Below are positions 24,517 through 34,132 of a stretch of DNA of 64,000 nt, piece after piece. Numbering within the stretch: position 1 is the first letter of the stretch; every line of letters starts with the position of its first letter. The translations under genes were made by a program, and so were the position numbers. Origin of the DNA: an uncultured Oscillospiraceae bacterium (GTDB taxonomy: Bacteria > Bacillota > Clostridia > Oscillospirales > Oscillospiraceae); assembly GCA_934591745.1 (NCBI GenBank), contig CAKTPQ010000001.1, forward strand, positions 1 to 64,000. Direction: 5' to 3'. Under the pieces are notes generated by a model that worked only from the letters and a program-made list of their open reading frames with translations, was not told the origin of the DNA and searched no databases.

Positions 24517-24579
24517 CCCAACTGTGCGCCACGGGTAAACACCCGTTGAAGCAAAAATATTGAAAAGGAGTTAGATCCA

Positions 24580-26850
24580 ATGAAAAGAGCACTTGCATTG
24601 ATCCTGTCTCTGGTCATGTGCGTGGGTCTGTTCACCGCCTGCGGCGAGCAGAAGAATCCCACCGATCAGGATCAGGAGCCGACCACTAAGACGCTCGTGG
24701 TCGGTACGCAGAACTTCGATGGTAAGTTCTCCCCCTTCTTCTACACCAACGCTTATGAAAACGATGTCATGAGCATGGTGTTCGACGCCATGATGGGCAC
24801 CGACCGTGAGGGTTCCGTGGTGCTGAAGGGCATCGAGGGCGATGTCCGTCCCTACAACGGCACCGACTACACCTATTACGGTGTGGCCGACTGCGAGATC
24901 GTTGAGAACGAGGACGGCACCGTTGACTACAACATCACCATGAAGCCCGGCGTCAAGTTCTCCGACGGCGAGGAAATGACCATCGACGATGTCATCTTCT
25001 CCTACTACGTCCTGCTTGACCCCACCTATGACGGTACGTCCACCCTGTACTCCATCCCCATCAAGGGTCTGGAGGCTTACCGCACCGGTATGGACTCCCG
25101 CATGAACCTGATCCTGGCTGCCGGTCCTGACGGCTACACCGCCACCGACTTCTACACCGAGGACCAGTACAACACCTTCTGGGCTGCCTTCAACGCCGCC
25201 GGCGTGAAGTTCGCGCAGGAGATCCTGGACTACGTGGTTGCCGAGGGTTATGCCGCTGCCAGCGATTCCGTGGCCGCGCAGGCTGCCAACTGGGGCTTCG
25301 AGCTGGCTGAGGACGCCACTGTCGAGGACCTCTGGGCCGCCATCGTGGCTAAGTACGGCTATGATCTCTCCGACGACGGTATCAACGGTGAAACCGCCGG
25401 CACCAGCATCTCTGCCTTCATCGAGGCCGAGATGGGTGACACCTTCTCCGACTACACCGTCGGCGTGCAGACCGGTGAGTCCGCTCCCAACGTTGAGGGT
25501 ATCGTCAAGACCGGCGACTACAGCATGACCGTCACCCTGACCGAGGTCAATGCCACCGCCATCTATCAGATCCCTGTCACCATCTGCCCCATGCACTACT
25601 ACGGCGAGACCGATAAGTACGACTACGCCAACAACAAGTTCGGCTTCGACAAGGGCGACCTGTCCCACGTCAAGTCCGTGACCTCCGCCCCTGTCGGCTC
25701 CGGCCCCTACACCTTCGAGAGCTATTCCAACGGCGCTGTGACCCTGCAGAAGAACGCCAACTACTGGAAGGGCGAGCCCAAGATCGACACCATCATCTGG
25801 CGCGAGATGCAGGATGTGGATAAGATCCCCGGTGTTGTTTCCGGCACCATCGATATCACCGATCCCTCCTACTCCAAGGAAGCTGCTGAGCAGATCAAGA
25901 AGGCAAACTCCAATGGTGAGCTTTCCGGTGACGTGCTGCAGACCGACCTGGTGGCCTACCTGGGCTACGGCTATGTCGGCTTCAATGCTAACCGCGTGAA
26001 GATCGGCAACGGCGATGGCAGCGATGAGGCCTCCAAGGATCTGCGTAAGGCAATCGCCACTGTGATCTCCGTTTACCGTGATGTGGCTGTGGACTCCTAC
26101 TACGGTGAGTTCGCCAACGTCATCAACTACCCCATCTCCGACACCTCCTGGGCCGCTCCCCGTGTCACCGATGAGGGCTACAAGATCGCTTTCTCCGTCG
26201 ATGCGAACGGCAACGACATCTACACCGATGGTATGACCCCTGACGAGAAGTACGCTGCTGCCAAGCAGGCCGCTCTGGGCTACTTCGAGGCTGCCGGTTA
26301 CACCGTCGCCGATGGTAAGATCACCGCTGCTCCTGCCGGCGCTCCCATGGACGTTGAGGTCATGGTCGGCGGCGGCGGTACCGGTGACCACCCCTCCTTC
26401 ATGGCTCTGACGCTGGCTTCCGACGCTCTGAAGGAGATCGGCTTCAACCTGATCGTCTCCGATATGTCCAACTTTGCCGAGATGACCAACGCTGTCAACT
26501 CCGGCAACGCGGATATGTTCGCCATGGCATGGCAGGCCACTCCCGACCCCGATATGTATCAGATCTATCACAGCAAGGGCAGCTCCAACGAGAAGTCCTA
26601 CTGGGTCAAGGATGCCCATCTGGATGAGCTGATCATGCTGGCCCGTCAGTCCACCGATCAGACCTATCGTAAGACCCTGTACAAGGAGTGCCTGGACATC
26701 GTGGCCGACTGGGCCGTTGAGATCCCCATCTATCAGCGCCAGAACTGCGTCATCATCTCCAGCCAGCGCGTGAATCTGGATACCGTGACGCCCGATATCA
26801 CTACCTATTGGCAGTGGTACAACGATCTGGAGCTGCTGGACCTGCAGTAA
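24580..26850 (+). CDS. family 5 peptide-binding lipoprotein of an ABC importer
   Basis: This is the extracellular receptor of the oligopeptide ABC transporter encoded downstream. The 756-residue protein has a lipoprotein signal (lipidation at Cys21 in LFTACGEQ). Family-5 features include FSDGEEMTIDDVIFSY, SAPVGSGPYTFESYSNG and the C-terminal ATPDPDMYQIYHS. It is about 150-200 residues longer than typical DppA/OppA; the extra length lies mainly between about 180 and 310. Codon use is strongly biased to C/T-ending codons, as in highly expressed genes. Peptide specificity cannot be stated. Confidence 0.93.
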   Translation: MKRALALILSLVMCVGLFTACGEQKNPTDQDQEPTTKTLVVGTQNFDGKFSPFFYTNAYENDVMSMVFDAMMGTDREGSVVLKGIEGDVRPYNGTDYTYYGVADCEIVENEDGTVDYNITMKPGVKFSDGEEMTIDDVIFSYYVLLDPTYDGTSTLYSIPIKGLEAYRTGMDSRMNLILAAGPDGYTATDFYTEDQYNTFWAAFNAAGVKFAQEILDYVVAEGYAAASDSVAAQAANWGFELAEDATVEDLWAAIVAKYGYDLSDDGINGETAGTSISAFIEAEMGDTFSDYTVGVQTGESAPNVEGIVKTGDYSMTVTLTEVNATAIYQIPVTICPMHYYGETDKYDYANNKFGFDKGDLSHVKSVTSAPVGSGPYTFESYSNGAVTLQKNANYWKGEPKIDTIIWREMQDVDKIPGVVSGTIDITDPSYSKEAAEQIKKANSNGELSGDVLQTDLVAYLGYGYVGFNANRVKIGNGDGSDEASKDLRKAIATVISVYRDVAVDSYYGEFANVINYPISDTSWAAPRVTDEGYKIAFSVDANGNDIYTDGMTPDEKYAAAKQAALGYFEAAGYTVADGKITAAPAGAPMDVEVMVGGGGTGDHPSFMALTLASDALKEIGFNLIVSDMSNFAEMTNAVNSGNADMFAMAWQATPDPDMYQIYHSKGSSNEKSYWVKDAHLDELIMLARQSTDQTYRKTLYKECLDIVADWAVEIPIYQRQNCVIISSQRVNLDTVTPDITTYWQWYNDLELLDLQ

Positions 26851-26902
26851 GCGCCTGATCCGTACATCTGATCTTCCTTAAAGACCCAAAAGTCTTTAAG
26901 AC

Positions 26903-26935
26903 GGCTACCCTGCGGCTGCAAAGCCGCAGGGTAGC
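26903..26935 (+). terminator. strong hairpin after the binding-protein gene
   Basis: GGCTACCCTGCGGCT pairs with AGCCGCAGGGTAGCC around CAA, followed 15 bases on by CTTTTTG. It probably acts as a partial terminator or 3' stabiliser, so the receptor is made in excess over the permeases. The rest of 26851-27072 shows a second GC-rich hairpin (about 27022-27053) and no gene. Confidence 0.7.
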
Positions 26936-27072
26936 CTATCACCGGACTCTTTTTGCGTATGAGTCAGGCGGTTCGACGTCCGTGCCGGAACGACTGCCTG
27001 ATACGCAGAATCACATTAAAAAGGACAGCGGCCCCTGGCGCGGGGCGGCTGTCAGCAAAACGGAGGGATTGT

Positions 27073-28059
27073 ATGCGCAAATTCTTAGTCAAACGCACGC
27101 TGCTATCGATTGTGATCCTGTTCTTTGTGACATTCATTATCTATGTGCTGATGCGCTGTCTGCCTGCTTCCTATGTGGAGACCATGGCGCGGCAGCTGTC
27201 ACAGGCACCCGGCTCCAAGCCCTACGAGGAGTGGCTGGCACAGCTCAATGCCCAGTACGGTCTGGATCTGGACCTGATCCCCGGCTTCCTCGTACAGCTG
27301 AAGAATCTGGTCACCGGCAACTTCGGCGACAGCTGGAAATATACCGTTCCGGTGCTGCAGAAGTTCAACGAGGTCATCTGGGTGTCCTTTATCATGGGCG
27401 CCATTTCGCTGGTGTTCGAGCTGCTGATCGCGGTGCCGCTGGGCATCATCGCCGCCACCAAGCAGTACAGCGTGACTGACTATACCGTCACCACCGTGGC
27501 GCTGCTGGGCATGTCCCTGCCGACGTTCTTCTTTGCCACCCTGCTGAAGCTGGTGTTCTCCGTGAAGCTGGGGTGGTTCGATCTGGTGGGCCTGACGGGG
27601 CGCGACTTCAATTCCCTCAGCCGCTTCGGGCAGATACTGGATATGGGCAAGCACCTGGTGCTGCCTATCGTAACGCTGGTGTTCATCTCCATCGGCTCGT
27701 GGATGCGCTACGTCCGCACCAACATGCTGGAGGTGCTGAATGCCGACTACATCCGGACAGCCCGCGCCAAGGGCCTGTCCGAGAAGAAGGTCATTTACCA
27801 CCACGCCTTCCGCAACACGCTGATCCCGCTGGTCACGTTCATCGGCGGCAGCCTGCCCGGCCTGTTTGCCGGCGCGCTGATCACCGAGACGCTGTTTGCC
27901 ATCCCCGGTATCGGCTACATCTCATACAATGCCATGGTGGCCGGTGATATTCCGTTCTCCATGTTCTACATGACGTTCCTGGCCATCCTGACGCTGCTGG
28001 GCAACCTCATCTCCGACATCCTGTACGCCGTGGTGGACCCGCGGGTACGCATCGCTTGA
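27073..28059 (+). CDS. peptide ABC transporter permease (DppB/OppB type)
   Basis: First inner-membrane subunit of the importer. The 328-residue protein begins MRKFLVKRTLLSIVILFFVT, has six membrane segments, and carries the EAA loop YIRTARAKGLSEKKVIYHHA at about 220-240 that contacts the ATPases. GGAGGG precedes the ATG at 27073. It is followed 18 bases later by the partner permease. Confidence 0.95.
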   Translation: MRKFLVKRTLLSIVILFFVTFIIYVLMRCLPASYVETMARQLSQAPGSKPYEEWLAQLNAQYGLDLDLIPGFLVQLKNLVTGNFGDSWKYTVPVLQKFNEVIWVSFIMGAISLVFELLIAVPLGIIAATKQYSVTDYTVTTVALLGMSLPTFFFATLLKLVFSVKLGWFDLVGLTGRDFNSLSRFGQILDMGKHLVLPIVTLVFISIGSWMRYVRTNMLEVLNADYIRTARAKGLSEKKVIYHHAFRNTLIPLVTFIGGSLPGLFAGALITETLFAIPGIGYISYNAMVAGDIPFSMFYMTFLAILTLLGNLISDILYAVVDPRVRIA

Positions 28060-28077
28060 GAAGGGAGGACGTGAAGC

Positions 28078-29724
28078 ATGAGTTATTTCGACGATAAGAA
28101 GGATAAAGATCTGTCCGCTCCCGGCCATGGGCAGGGGATGCCCGGCAACGACGCACGCCGCCGCTCCTACGAGTTGAACGAGGAGTACGCGGGCAAGGAC
28201 AACACGCCCTCCGAGGACAACAAGGAGGATTACTCCCTGAACGACGACCGCCGCGTCAAGGTGCTGTCTCCCGGTACGCTGGTGGCCAAGCGCTTCTTCC
28301 GTAACCGTCTGGCGGTGGTGGGCCTGACCATTCTGGCCGTCATGTTCATCTTCTCCTTCATCGGCGGTCTTGTCAGCCCCTACGGGCAGGACGAGGTGTT
28401 CTACCGCGATGATATCCAGATGAAAGAGTACGCCGCGTTGTCCGAGAACACCGAGTACCGCTATCTGGTGGCGGACGGACAGGAGTTCGGCGCCGTGCTG
28501 CAGGCGCAGCTGACGCTGTACATGGGCAAGGAGGAATCCTTCACCTACAAGGGCACGACCTACACCATCACGGAGGAGGGCGACAGCCTGTACTCCGTGT
28601 CGCAGGGCGATACGCTGCTGGCGGTGGCCTACAAGGACATCATCAATCCCAGCGTTACCGGCGAGAAGTTCAGCTTCAGCTTTACCTTCAATGCGCTGAA
28701 GGCCCACGTCAACGGTGAGACGGAATTCACCGCCGACGGCAAGACCTATACGCTGGACGACGGCAGCGTCATGCTGAACGGCGAGGAGATCGCCTACATC
28801 AGCCGCTACGTCATTCAGTCCAAGGTGGCCGGCACCGTGATCTCCAAGGAGTTCAAGGAGCGGGTCATTGAGGCTGCCGAGAAGGGCGAGACGCAGATCG
28901 AGTATACCAACGAGAACGGCGAGGTCCGCGAGATCCAGCTGGAATACAATCCCGCCAAGTACCAGTGGTCCATCAAGGAGGGCACCGTCACCCGCGTGTT
29001 CGACGCCTATTCCTTCCCCACAAAGACCCACCTGCTGGGCACCGATAAGAACGGTATGGATATGCTGACCCGCCTGATGTACGGCGGCCGCGTGTCCCTG
29101 TGCATCGGCTTCATCGTCGTCATCATCTCCGCCACGCTGGGCGTGATCCTGGGCGGTATCTCCGGCTACTTCGGCGGCTGGGTGGATAACCTCATCATGC
29201 GTATCGTGGATATCTTTTACTGCATCCCCTCCACGCCGCTGATCATCATTCTGGGCGCGGCCATGGACGGCATGCGCGTGGATCCGCAGATACGTATGCT
29301 GTACCTGATGCTGATCCTGGGCTTCCTGGGCTGGCCGGGTATCGCCCGTTTGGTCCGCGGCCAGATCCTGTCCCTGCGCGAACAGGAGTTCATGACCGCC
29401 ACGGAGGCCTGCGGCATCAGCGTGTCCCGCCGCATCTTCCGGCACCTGATCCCCAACGTCATCCCGCAGCTCATCGTCAACTGCACCATGAGCCTGGGTT
29501 CCACCATCATCACAGAGGCGACCCTGTCCTTCCTGGGCCTGGGCGTCAAGTTCCCCTTCGCCTCCTGGGGCAACATCATGAACGACGTGTCCAACTCCTA
29601 CGTTCTGACGGAGTACTGGTTTATCTGGATCCCCGCCGGCGTCTGCCTGATGCTGACAGTTCTGGGCTTCAACTTCGTGGGCGACGGTCTGCGTGACGCG
29701 TTCGACCCGAAGATGAAGCGCTGA
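28078..29724 (+). CDS. peptide ABC transporter permease (DppC/OppC type) with a large extracellular insertion
   Basis: Second permease subunit. The 548-residue protein is far longer than the usual 290-310. A charged cytoplasmic head of about 75 residues precedes the first membrane segment (about 80-100, FRNRLAVVGLTILAVMFIFS). Then about 210 residues of soluble beta-rich sequence (about 110-315) are inserted before the conserved HLLGTDKNGMDMLTRLMYGG and the remaining membrane segments with the EAA loop. The insertion shows repeated TYTITEEG / TYTLDDG strands and should lie outside the cell near the receptor. Confidence 0.92.
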   Translation: MSYFDDKKDKDLSAPGHGQGMPGNDARRRSYELNEEYAGKDNTPSEDNKEDYSLNDDRRVKVLSPGTLVAKRFFRNRLAVVGLTILAVMFIFSFIGGLVSPYGQDEVFYRDDIQMKEYAALSENTEYRYLVADGQEFGAVLQAQLTLYMGKEESFTYKGTTYTITEEGDSLYSVSQGDTLLAVAYKDIINPSVTGEKFSFSFTFNALKAHVNGETEFTADGKTYTLDDGSVMLNGEEIAYISRYVIQSKVAGTVISKEFKERVIEAAEKGETQIEYTNENGEVREIQLEYNPAKYQWSIKEGTVTRVFDAYSFPTKTHLLGTDKNGMDMLTRLMYGGRVSLCIGFIVVIISATLGVILGGISGYFGGWVDNLIMRIVDIFYCIPSTPLIIILGAAMDGMRVDPQIRMLYLMLILGFLGWPGIARLVRGQILSLREQEFMTATEACGISVSRRIFRHLIPNVIPQLIVNCTMSLGSTIITEATLSFLGLGVKFPFASWGNIMNDVSNSYVLTEYWFIWIPAGVCLMLTVLGFNFVGDGLRDAFDPKMKR

Positions 29725-29741
29725 GAAAGGAGAGGATCGGA

Positions 29742-30953
29742 ATGGCTAAGAAACACAACGACGGTTATCTGTCCGCAAAGGAATCCCGCCGCATCTCCAA
29801 GGAGAACCGCAGGATCACCAATGAACTGGAGAAGAAGCGGAAGCGGAAAAACGTGCCGGAGACGGAGTACCTGACTCAGATGCACGATCCCCGCAACGCT
29901 GTGGAATTTGATAACCTCCACACCTACTTCTTTACCGACACCGGCGTGGTCAAGTCCGTGGACGGCGTCACTTTCTCCGTGCCCATCGGCAAGACCGTGG
30001 GCGTGGTGGGTGAATCCGGCTGCGGCAAGTCCGTCACCAGTCTTTCCCTGATGCAGCTGCTGCAGCGGCCTCAGGGTCAGGTGGTGGAAGGCGAGATCCG
30101 CTTGAATCTGGGCAATAAGGCCTACGACGTCACCAAGACCCCCGATTCCGTAATGCAGCACCTGCGGGGCAACATCGTCTCCATGATCTTTCAGGAGCCT
30201 ATGACCGCCCTGAACCCGGTGTTCCGCATCGGCGACCAGCTGGACGAGGTCATCGCCCTCCACGGTGAAAAGGACCAGACGGAGGAGCAGATCAGGGCCC
30301 GCTCCATTCAGCTGCTGGAGATGGTGGGCATCGCCAACAGTGAGGGCGTGTACAAGAACTTCCCCCACGAGCTGTCCGGCGGTATGCGCCAGCGTGTGAT
30401 GATCGCCATGGCACTGGCGTGCAGCCCCCGTCTCATCATCGCCGACGAGCCCACCACGGCGCTGGACGTGACCATTCAGGCGCAGATCCTGGATCTGCTG
30501 CGGAACCTGAAGGACAAGATCAACTCCTCTATCATGTTTATCACCCACGATCTGGGCGTCATTGCCGAGATGGCGGACTATGTGGTGGTCATGTACGCCG
30601 GCCGCATCGTGGAGCAGGGTACAGCGCAGGAGATCTTCGCGCATCCCGCTCACCCCTATACCATCGGCCTGATGGCCTCCAAGCCTGTGGTGGGCCGTCA
30701 GGTGGAGAAGCTGTACTCCATCCCCGGCAAGGTGCCCAACCCCATCAATATGCCGGATTACTGCTACTTCAAGGATCGCTGTGAGATGTGCGTGGCACAA
30801 TGCAGCGGCGAGTATCCCTGCGAGGTCAGCATTTCCCCCACCCACAAGGTCAGCTGCTACCGCTACTACGACGGCAGCAGGAGGCCCGATCTGGAGGAGC
30901 AGGTGGAGCGGGAAATGACCGGCAGCGCCGACAACGGAAAGGAGGGGGAATAA
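29742..30953 (+). CDS. peptide ABC transporter ATP-binding protein (DppD/OppD type)
   Basis: ATPase subunit of the importer. The 403-residue protein has Walker A GESGCGKS (about 92), signature LSGGMRQR, Walker [13 protein letters not shown] and H-loop FITHDLGV. Its C-terminal oligopeptide-transporter domain has the cysteine cluster [14 protein letters not shown] typical of the FeS/Zn-type OppD/DppD tail. An N-terminal basic extension of about 50 residues is unusual. It ends one base before the start of the partner ATPase. Confidence 0.96.
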   Translation: MAKKHNDGYLSAKESRRISKENRRITNELEKKRKRKNVPETEYLTQMHDPRNAVEFDNLHTYFFTDTGVVKSVDGVTFSVPIGKTVGVVGESGCGKSVTSLSLMQLLQRPQGQVVEGEIRLNLGNKAYDVTKTPDSVMQHLRGNIVSMIFQEPMTALNPVFRIGDQLDEVIALHGEKDQTEEQIRARSIQLLEMVGIANSEGVYKNFPHELSGGMRQRVMIAMALACSPRLIIADEPTTALDVTIQAQILDLLRNLKDKINSSIMFITHDLGVIAEMADYVVVMYAGRIVEQGTAQEIFAHPAHPYTIGLMASKPVVGRQVEKLYSIPGKVPNPINMPDYCYFKDRCEMCVAQCSGEYPCEVSISPTHKVSCYRYYDGSRRPDLEEQVEREMTGSADNGKEGE

Positions 30954-30954
30954 G

Positions 30955-32091
30955 ATGCCGTTCTGGAAAGCAGGTAAGAATGACGATCAGGTCCTGAGCG
31001 AGCTGAAGGAGACCCAGAAGCAGAACGCCGACGAGTTTGTCAAGGAGCAGGAGCACGCCAAGACGGCGAAGAAGTCCTCACTCTCTATTGACAATGATTT
31101 CACCCCCGTGGAGTACGATCCCCAGTACATTCTGCAGGTCAATCACCTGAAGAAGTATTTTCCCATCAAGGGCGGCATGGTATCCAAGACTGTGGGCTAT
31201 GTCAAGGCCGTGGACGGCGTGACGTTCAACCTCAAGCGCGGCACCACCATGGGCCTCGTGGGTGAGTCCGGCTGCGGCAAGACCACCACCGGCCGCACCA
31301 TCCTCCGGCTGTACGACGATAAGACCGCCGGGCAGGTGCTGTTCAACGGGCAGGAGGTCTACGATCTGTCTCCCAAGGAGATGCGCGCCCTGCGCACCAA
31401 GATGCAGATCATCTTCCAGGACCCGTTCTCCTCTCTGTCCCCCCGTATGCCGGTGGGCGAGATCATCGGCGAGGCGGTGCGCGAGCACAATCTGGTGCCC
31501 AAGGAGGAGTTTGACGACTATATCGACAAGGTCATGGACAACTGCGGCCTGCAGCCCTTCCACAAGGAGCGTTATCCCCACGAGTTCTCCGGCGGCCAGC
31601 GGCAGCGTATCTGCATCGCCCGCGCGCTGGCGCTGAATCCCGAGTTCATCGTCTGCGATGAGCCGGTGTCTGCGCTGGACGTGTCCATTCAGGCGCAGAT
31701 CATCAACCTGTTGAAGGAGATTCAGCAGAAGTACAACCTGACGTACCTGTTCATCAGCCACGACCTATCCGTGGTGGAGCATATCTCCGACACGGTGGGC
31801 GTCATGTATCTGGGCAATCTGGTGGAGTACGGCGCCACGGAGGACATCTTCCGCAACCCGCTGCACCCCTACACCAAGGCCCTGTTCTCCGCCATTCCGG
31901 TGCCCGATCCCACGGTGAAGATGAACCGGATCGTGCTGGAGGGCAGCATCCCGTCTCCCGCCAATCCGCCCAAGGGCTGTAAGTTCCACACCCGCTGCGC
32001 CAACTGCATGGACTGTTGCAAGGAGGAGATCCCTGTCCAACGTGAGCTGGAGCCGGGCCACTTCGTGGCGTGCCATCTGTACGATAAGTGA
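30955..32091 (+). CDS. peptide ABC transporter ATP-binding protein (DppF/OppF type)
   Basis: Second ATPase. The 378-residue protein has Walker [13 protein letters not shown], signature FSGGQRQR, Walker [13 protein letters not shown] and the C-terminal cysteine cluster [15 protein letters not shown] charged, Lys/Glu-rich N-terminal extension of about 45 residues precedes the domain, as in its partner. It pairs with the OppD-type subunit to power the two permeases. Confidence 0.96.
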   Translation: MPFWKAGKNDDQVLSELKETQKQNADEFVKEQEHAKTAKKSSLSIDNDFTPVEYDPQYILQVNHLKKYFPIKGGMVSKTVGYVKAVDGVTFNLKRGTTMGLVGESGCGKTTTGRTILRLYDDKTAGQVLFNGQEVYDLSPKEMRALRTKMQIIFQDPFSSLSPRMPVGEIIGEAVREHNLVPKEEFDDYIDKVMDNCGLQPFHKERYPHEFSGGQRQRICIARALALNPEFIVCDEPVSALDVSIQAQIINLLKEIQQKYNLTYLFISHDLSVVEHISDTVGVMYLGNLVEYGATEDIFRNPLHPYTKALFSAIPVPDPTVKMNRIVLEGSIPSPANPPKGCKFHTRCANCMDCCKEEIPVQRELEPGHFVACHLYDK

Positions 32092-32378
32092 TGGCAAAGA
32101 AGCGGACGTATCAGGACGACGACGGACGCACCATCGCCGATATGAGCGGTATCGAGCCGTCTCCCATGCTGTTTCCCCGCCTGCCCAAAAAGGAGCAGCG
32201 GTCTCAGGCGCCGCAGAGCGCCGACGACCGCCCGTGGGAGGGGCAGGAGCAGTTCACCCAGGAGCAGCGCCGTGCCGCCATGGGCGGCGCGCTGAAGGCG
32301 GCCATGCTCATCGCTGGTGTGTTCATCGCTGCCGGGGCTGTGGCCATCCTCGTGATGCAGTTCATCTGGAACCATTAA
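32091..32378 (+). CDS. small single-pass membrane protein at the end of the peptide ABC operon
   Basis: The 95-residue protein starts with the A of the upstream TGA (TGATG), so it is translationally coupled to the ATPase gene. Residues 1-65 are hydrophilic and Pro/Gln-rich. About 68-92 form one membrane helix (ALKAAMLIAGVFIAAGAVAI). It was not recognised; position suggests an accessory role in the transporter. Confidence 0.75.
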   Translation: MAKKRTYQDDDGRTIADMSGIEPSPMLFPRLPKKEQRSQAPQSADDRPWEGQEQFTQEQRRAAMGGALKAAMLIAGVFIAAGAVAILVMQFIWNH

Positions 32379-32406
32379 GACCGGCGTTGTCTCGCAGCGC
32401 ACCATA

Positions 32407-32454
32407 AGACCTCCGGAACAGCGGCTTTTGCCGCTGCCTCGGGGGTCTTTTTTT
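32407..32454 (+). terminator. terminator of the peptide ABC operon
   Basis: An imperfect long stem (AGACC-CCGG-AGCGGC with its complement) ends in GGGGTC followed by seven T. Confidence 0.85.
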
Positions 32455-32461
32455 GCGCTCC

Positions 32462-32491
32462 GGCATATTCGGGGACGAGCCGTCATACAAG
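32462..32491 (+). promoter_or_regulatory. sigma-E promoter of the spoIIIA operon
   Basis: GGCATATT at 32462-32469 fits the sigma-E -35 consensus GKMATATT fully. CATACAAG at 32484-32491 fits the -10 consensus CATACAMT at seven of eight positions. The spacer is 14 bases. In B. subtilis spoIIIA is a mother-cell sigma-E operon, and sigE itself is at 44134 in this window. Confidence 0.85.
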
Positions 32492-32520
32492 TGAATATCA
32501 CACAGGAGGGGGAGCAGAGC

Positions 32521-33444
32521 ATGGAGTTGAGTTATGCCATTGCACGCTACGAGCAGGCGTCGGAGCTGCTGCCGATGCGCTGGCAGCAGTTGGCGCGGCG
32601 TCTGCCGGACTGGCGCAAGGCGCAGGCGGAGGAGTTCCGTCTGCGGACGGGACGGCCTATGACGGTGCTGACCTGTGAGGGAGAAATACTTGTCAGCGAT
32701 GAGTTGCCAAGGCCTCTGGTCACACAGTCTGATCTGGAGCAGTTGTGCGACATGGTGACGGGCTATTCCCGCTATGCCGTGTCGGAGACACTGAGCAAGG
32801 GCTATCTCATCGGGCGCGGCGGCTTTCGGGTAGGCGTCTGCGGCACCGCGGTCCTGCGGGACGGTGTCAATACAAACCTGCGGGATATCTCCTCCGTGAC
32901 GGTACGCATCAGTCGGCAGGTGCGGGGAATAGCAGAGCCGCTGCTGGCGGAGCTGTGGGAGCCGGAGGGTTTCCTCAGCACACTGCTGCTGGCACCGCCG
33001 GGCGTAGGTAAGACCACGCTGCTGCGGGACATGATCCGCGCCCTGTCCGACGGCAGCGAAACGCGGCCTGCCTGCCGCGTGGGGGTGGTGGACGAGCGGG
33101 GAGAGCTGGCCGCCATGTACCGGGGAGTGCCGCAGTTGGAGGTGGGTGCCCACACCGATGTGCTGGACGGCTGCCCTAAGGCGCTGGGCATTACCATGCT
33201 GCTGCGGGCAGCTAACCCACAGGTCATCGCGGTGGACGAGATCACGGCGGAGGAGGATCTGCGGGCCATGCTGGCCGCCGCCAACTGCGGCGTGCGGCTG
33301 CTGGCCACCATCCATGCCGCCGACCGGGAAGAGCTGGCGCGCAAGCCTTTGTTTGCCCGGCTGCTGGAGATGCAGGTGTTCCGGCGTCTGGTGACCATCA
33401 CCGCCGAGAACGGGCACCGGGCATATCGAATGGAAACACTGTGA
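32521..33444 (+). CDS. spoIIIAA: stage III sporulation protein AA (secretion-type ATPase)
   Basis: SpoIIIAA is the cytoplasmic ATPase of the SpoIIIA-SpoIIQ channel that links the mother cell and forespore. The 307-residue protein shows the family pattern EEFRLRTGRPMTV, Walker A LAPPGVGKTTLLRD (about 157-170), and Walker B-like VIAVDEI. GGAGGGGGA precedes the ATG at 32521. It is the first gene of the eight-gene operon and overlaps spoIIIAB by four bases. Confidence 0.97.
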   Translation: MELSYAIARYEQASELLPMRWQQLARRLPDWRKAQAEEFRLRTGRPMTVLTCEGEILVSDELPRPLVTQSDLEQLCDMVTGYSRYAVSETLSKGYLIGRGGFRVGVCGTAVLRDGVNTNLRDISSVTVRISRQVRGIAEPLLAELWEPEGFLSTLLLAPPGVGKTTLLRDMIRALSDGSETRPACRVGVVDERGELAAMYRGVPQLEVGAHTDVLDGCPKALGITMLLRAANPQVIAVDEITAEEDLRAMLAAANCGVRLLATIHAADREELARKPLFARLLEMQVFRRLVTITAENGHRAYRMETL

Positions 33445-33926
33445 CCGGTAAGCTGCTGGGCGCGGCTTGCATCGCCTGCGGCGCCGTCTGGGGCTGTATC
33501 ACACGGTACCGGCAGCTGCGGCAGCGGCGGGAGCTGGTGCGGGCGCTGACACAGGCGCTGGCGCACATGGAGACGGCCATCCGCTGGCAGCGGCAGTCCA
33601 TGACGCCGCTGCTGACGGAGCTGGCACAGCGGCCCTGCTGCGGTACATACTTCGCTGAGGTGCTTGAGGAAGTGAAAAGGAATATACCTTTACAAGTTGC
33701 ATGGAATGACGCGTTTTCCAGCCTGACGGATGCGGAGACGGCGGATATCCTGCGAGGCTTGGAGCTGACCGGCGACGAGACGCACCTGCTGGCAGGACTG
33801 CAATACGCCCAGCGCCGGCTGCACCAGCTGACGGAACGCCGGGAACGGGAGGATACACGGGATCGCAGGCTCACCGGCGCGGCGCTGTTCTCCGCCGCCG
33901 GGCTGCTGATGATCCTACTGATTTGA
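33441..33926 (+). CDS. spoIIIAB: stage III sporulation protein AB
   Basis: SpoIIIAB is a membrane component of the feeding-tube apparatus with resemblance to type II secretion GspF. The 161-residue protein has hydrophobic segments at both ends (about 3-18 and 145-161) and a helical middle (LVRALTQALAHMETAIRWQ). It starts with GTG within the end of spoIIIAA (GTGA overlap). Position and length identify it. Confidence 0.93.
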   Translation: MTGKLLGAACIACGAVWGCITRYRQLRQRRELVRALTQALAHMETAIRWQRQSMTPLLTELAQRPCCGTYFAEVLEEVKRNIPLQVAWNDAFSSLTDAETADILRGLELTGDETHLLAGLQYAQRRLHQLTERREREDTRDRRLTGAALFSAAGLLMILLI

Positions 33927-33934
33927 GGTACGAC

Positions 33935-34129
33935 ATGGACGTTGATCTGATTTTCAAAATTGCGGCCATCGGCATACTGGTGGCGGTGCTGAATCTGCTG
34001 CTGGTGCGCAGCGGCCGGGAAGAACAGGCCCTGATGACCACGCTGGCCGGCCTGGTGGTAGTGCTGATGATGCTGGTGCAGCAGATCAGCGACCTGTTCG
34101 ACCTGGTCAAGACGCTGTTCTCCCTGTAG
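33935..34129 (+). CDS. spoIIIAC: stage III sporulation protein AC
   Basis: This 64-residue protein has two membrane helices (about 6-24 and 36-58), the usual form of SpoIIIAC, which assembles with SpoIIIAD and AE in the mother-cell membrane. The ATG at 33935 was preferred to an upstream TTG because it gives the family-length start MDVDLIFKIAAIGIL. Confidence 0.93.
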   Translation: MDVDLIFKIAAIGILVAVLNLLLVRSGREEQALMTTLAGLVVVLMMLVQQISDLFDLVKTLFSL

Positions 34130-34132
34130 CCC

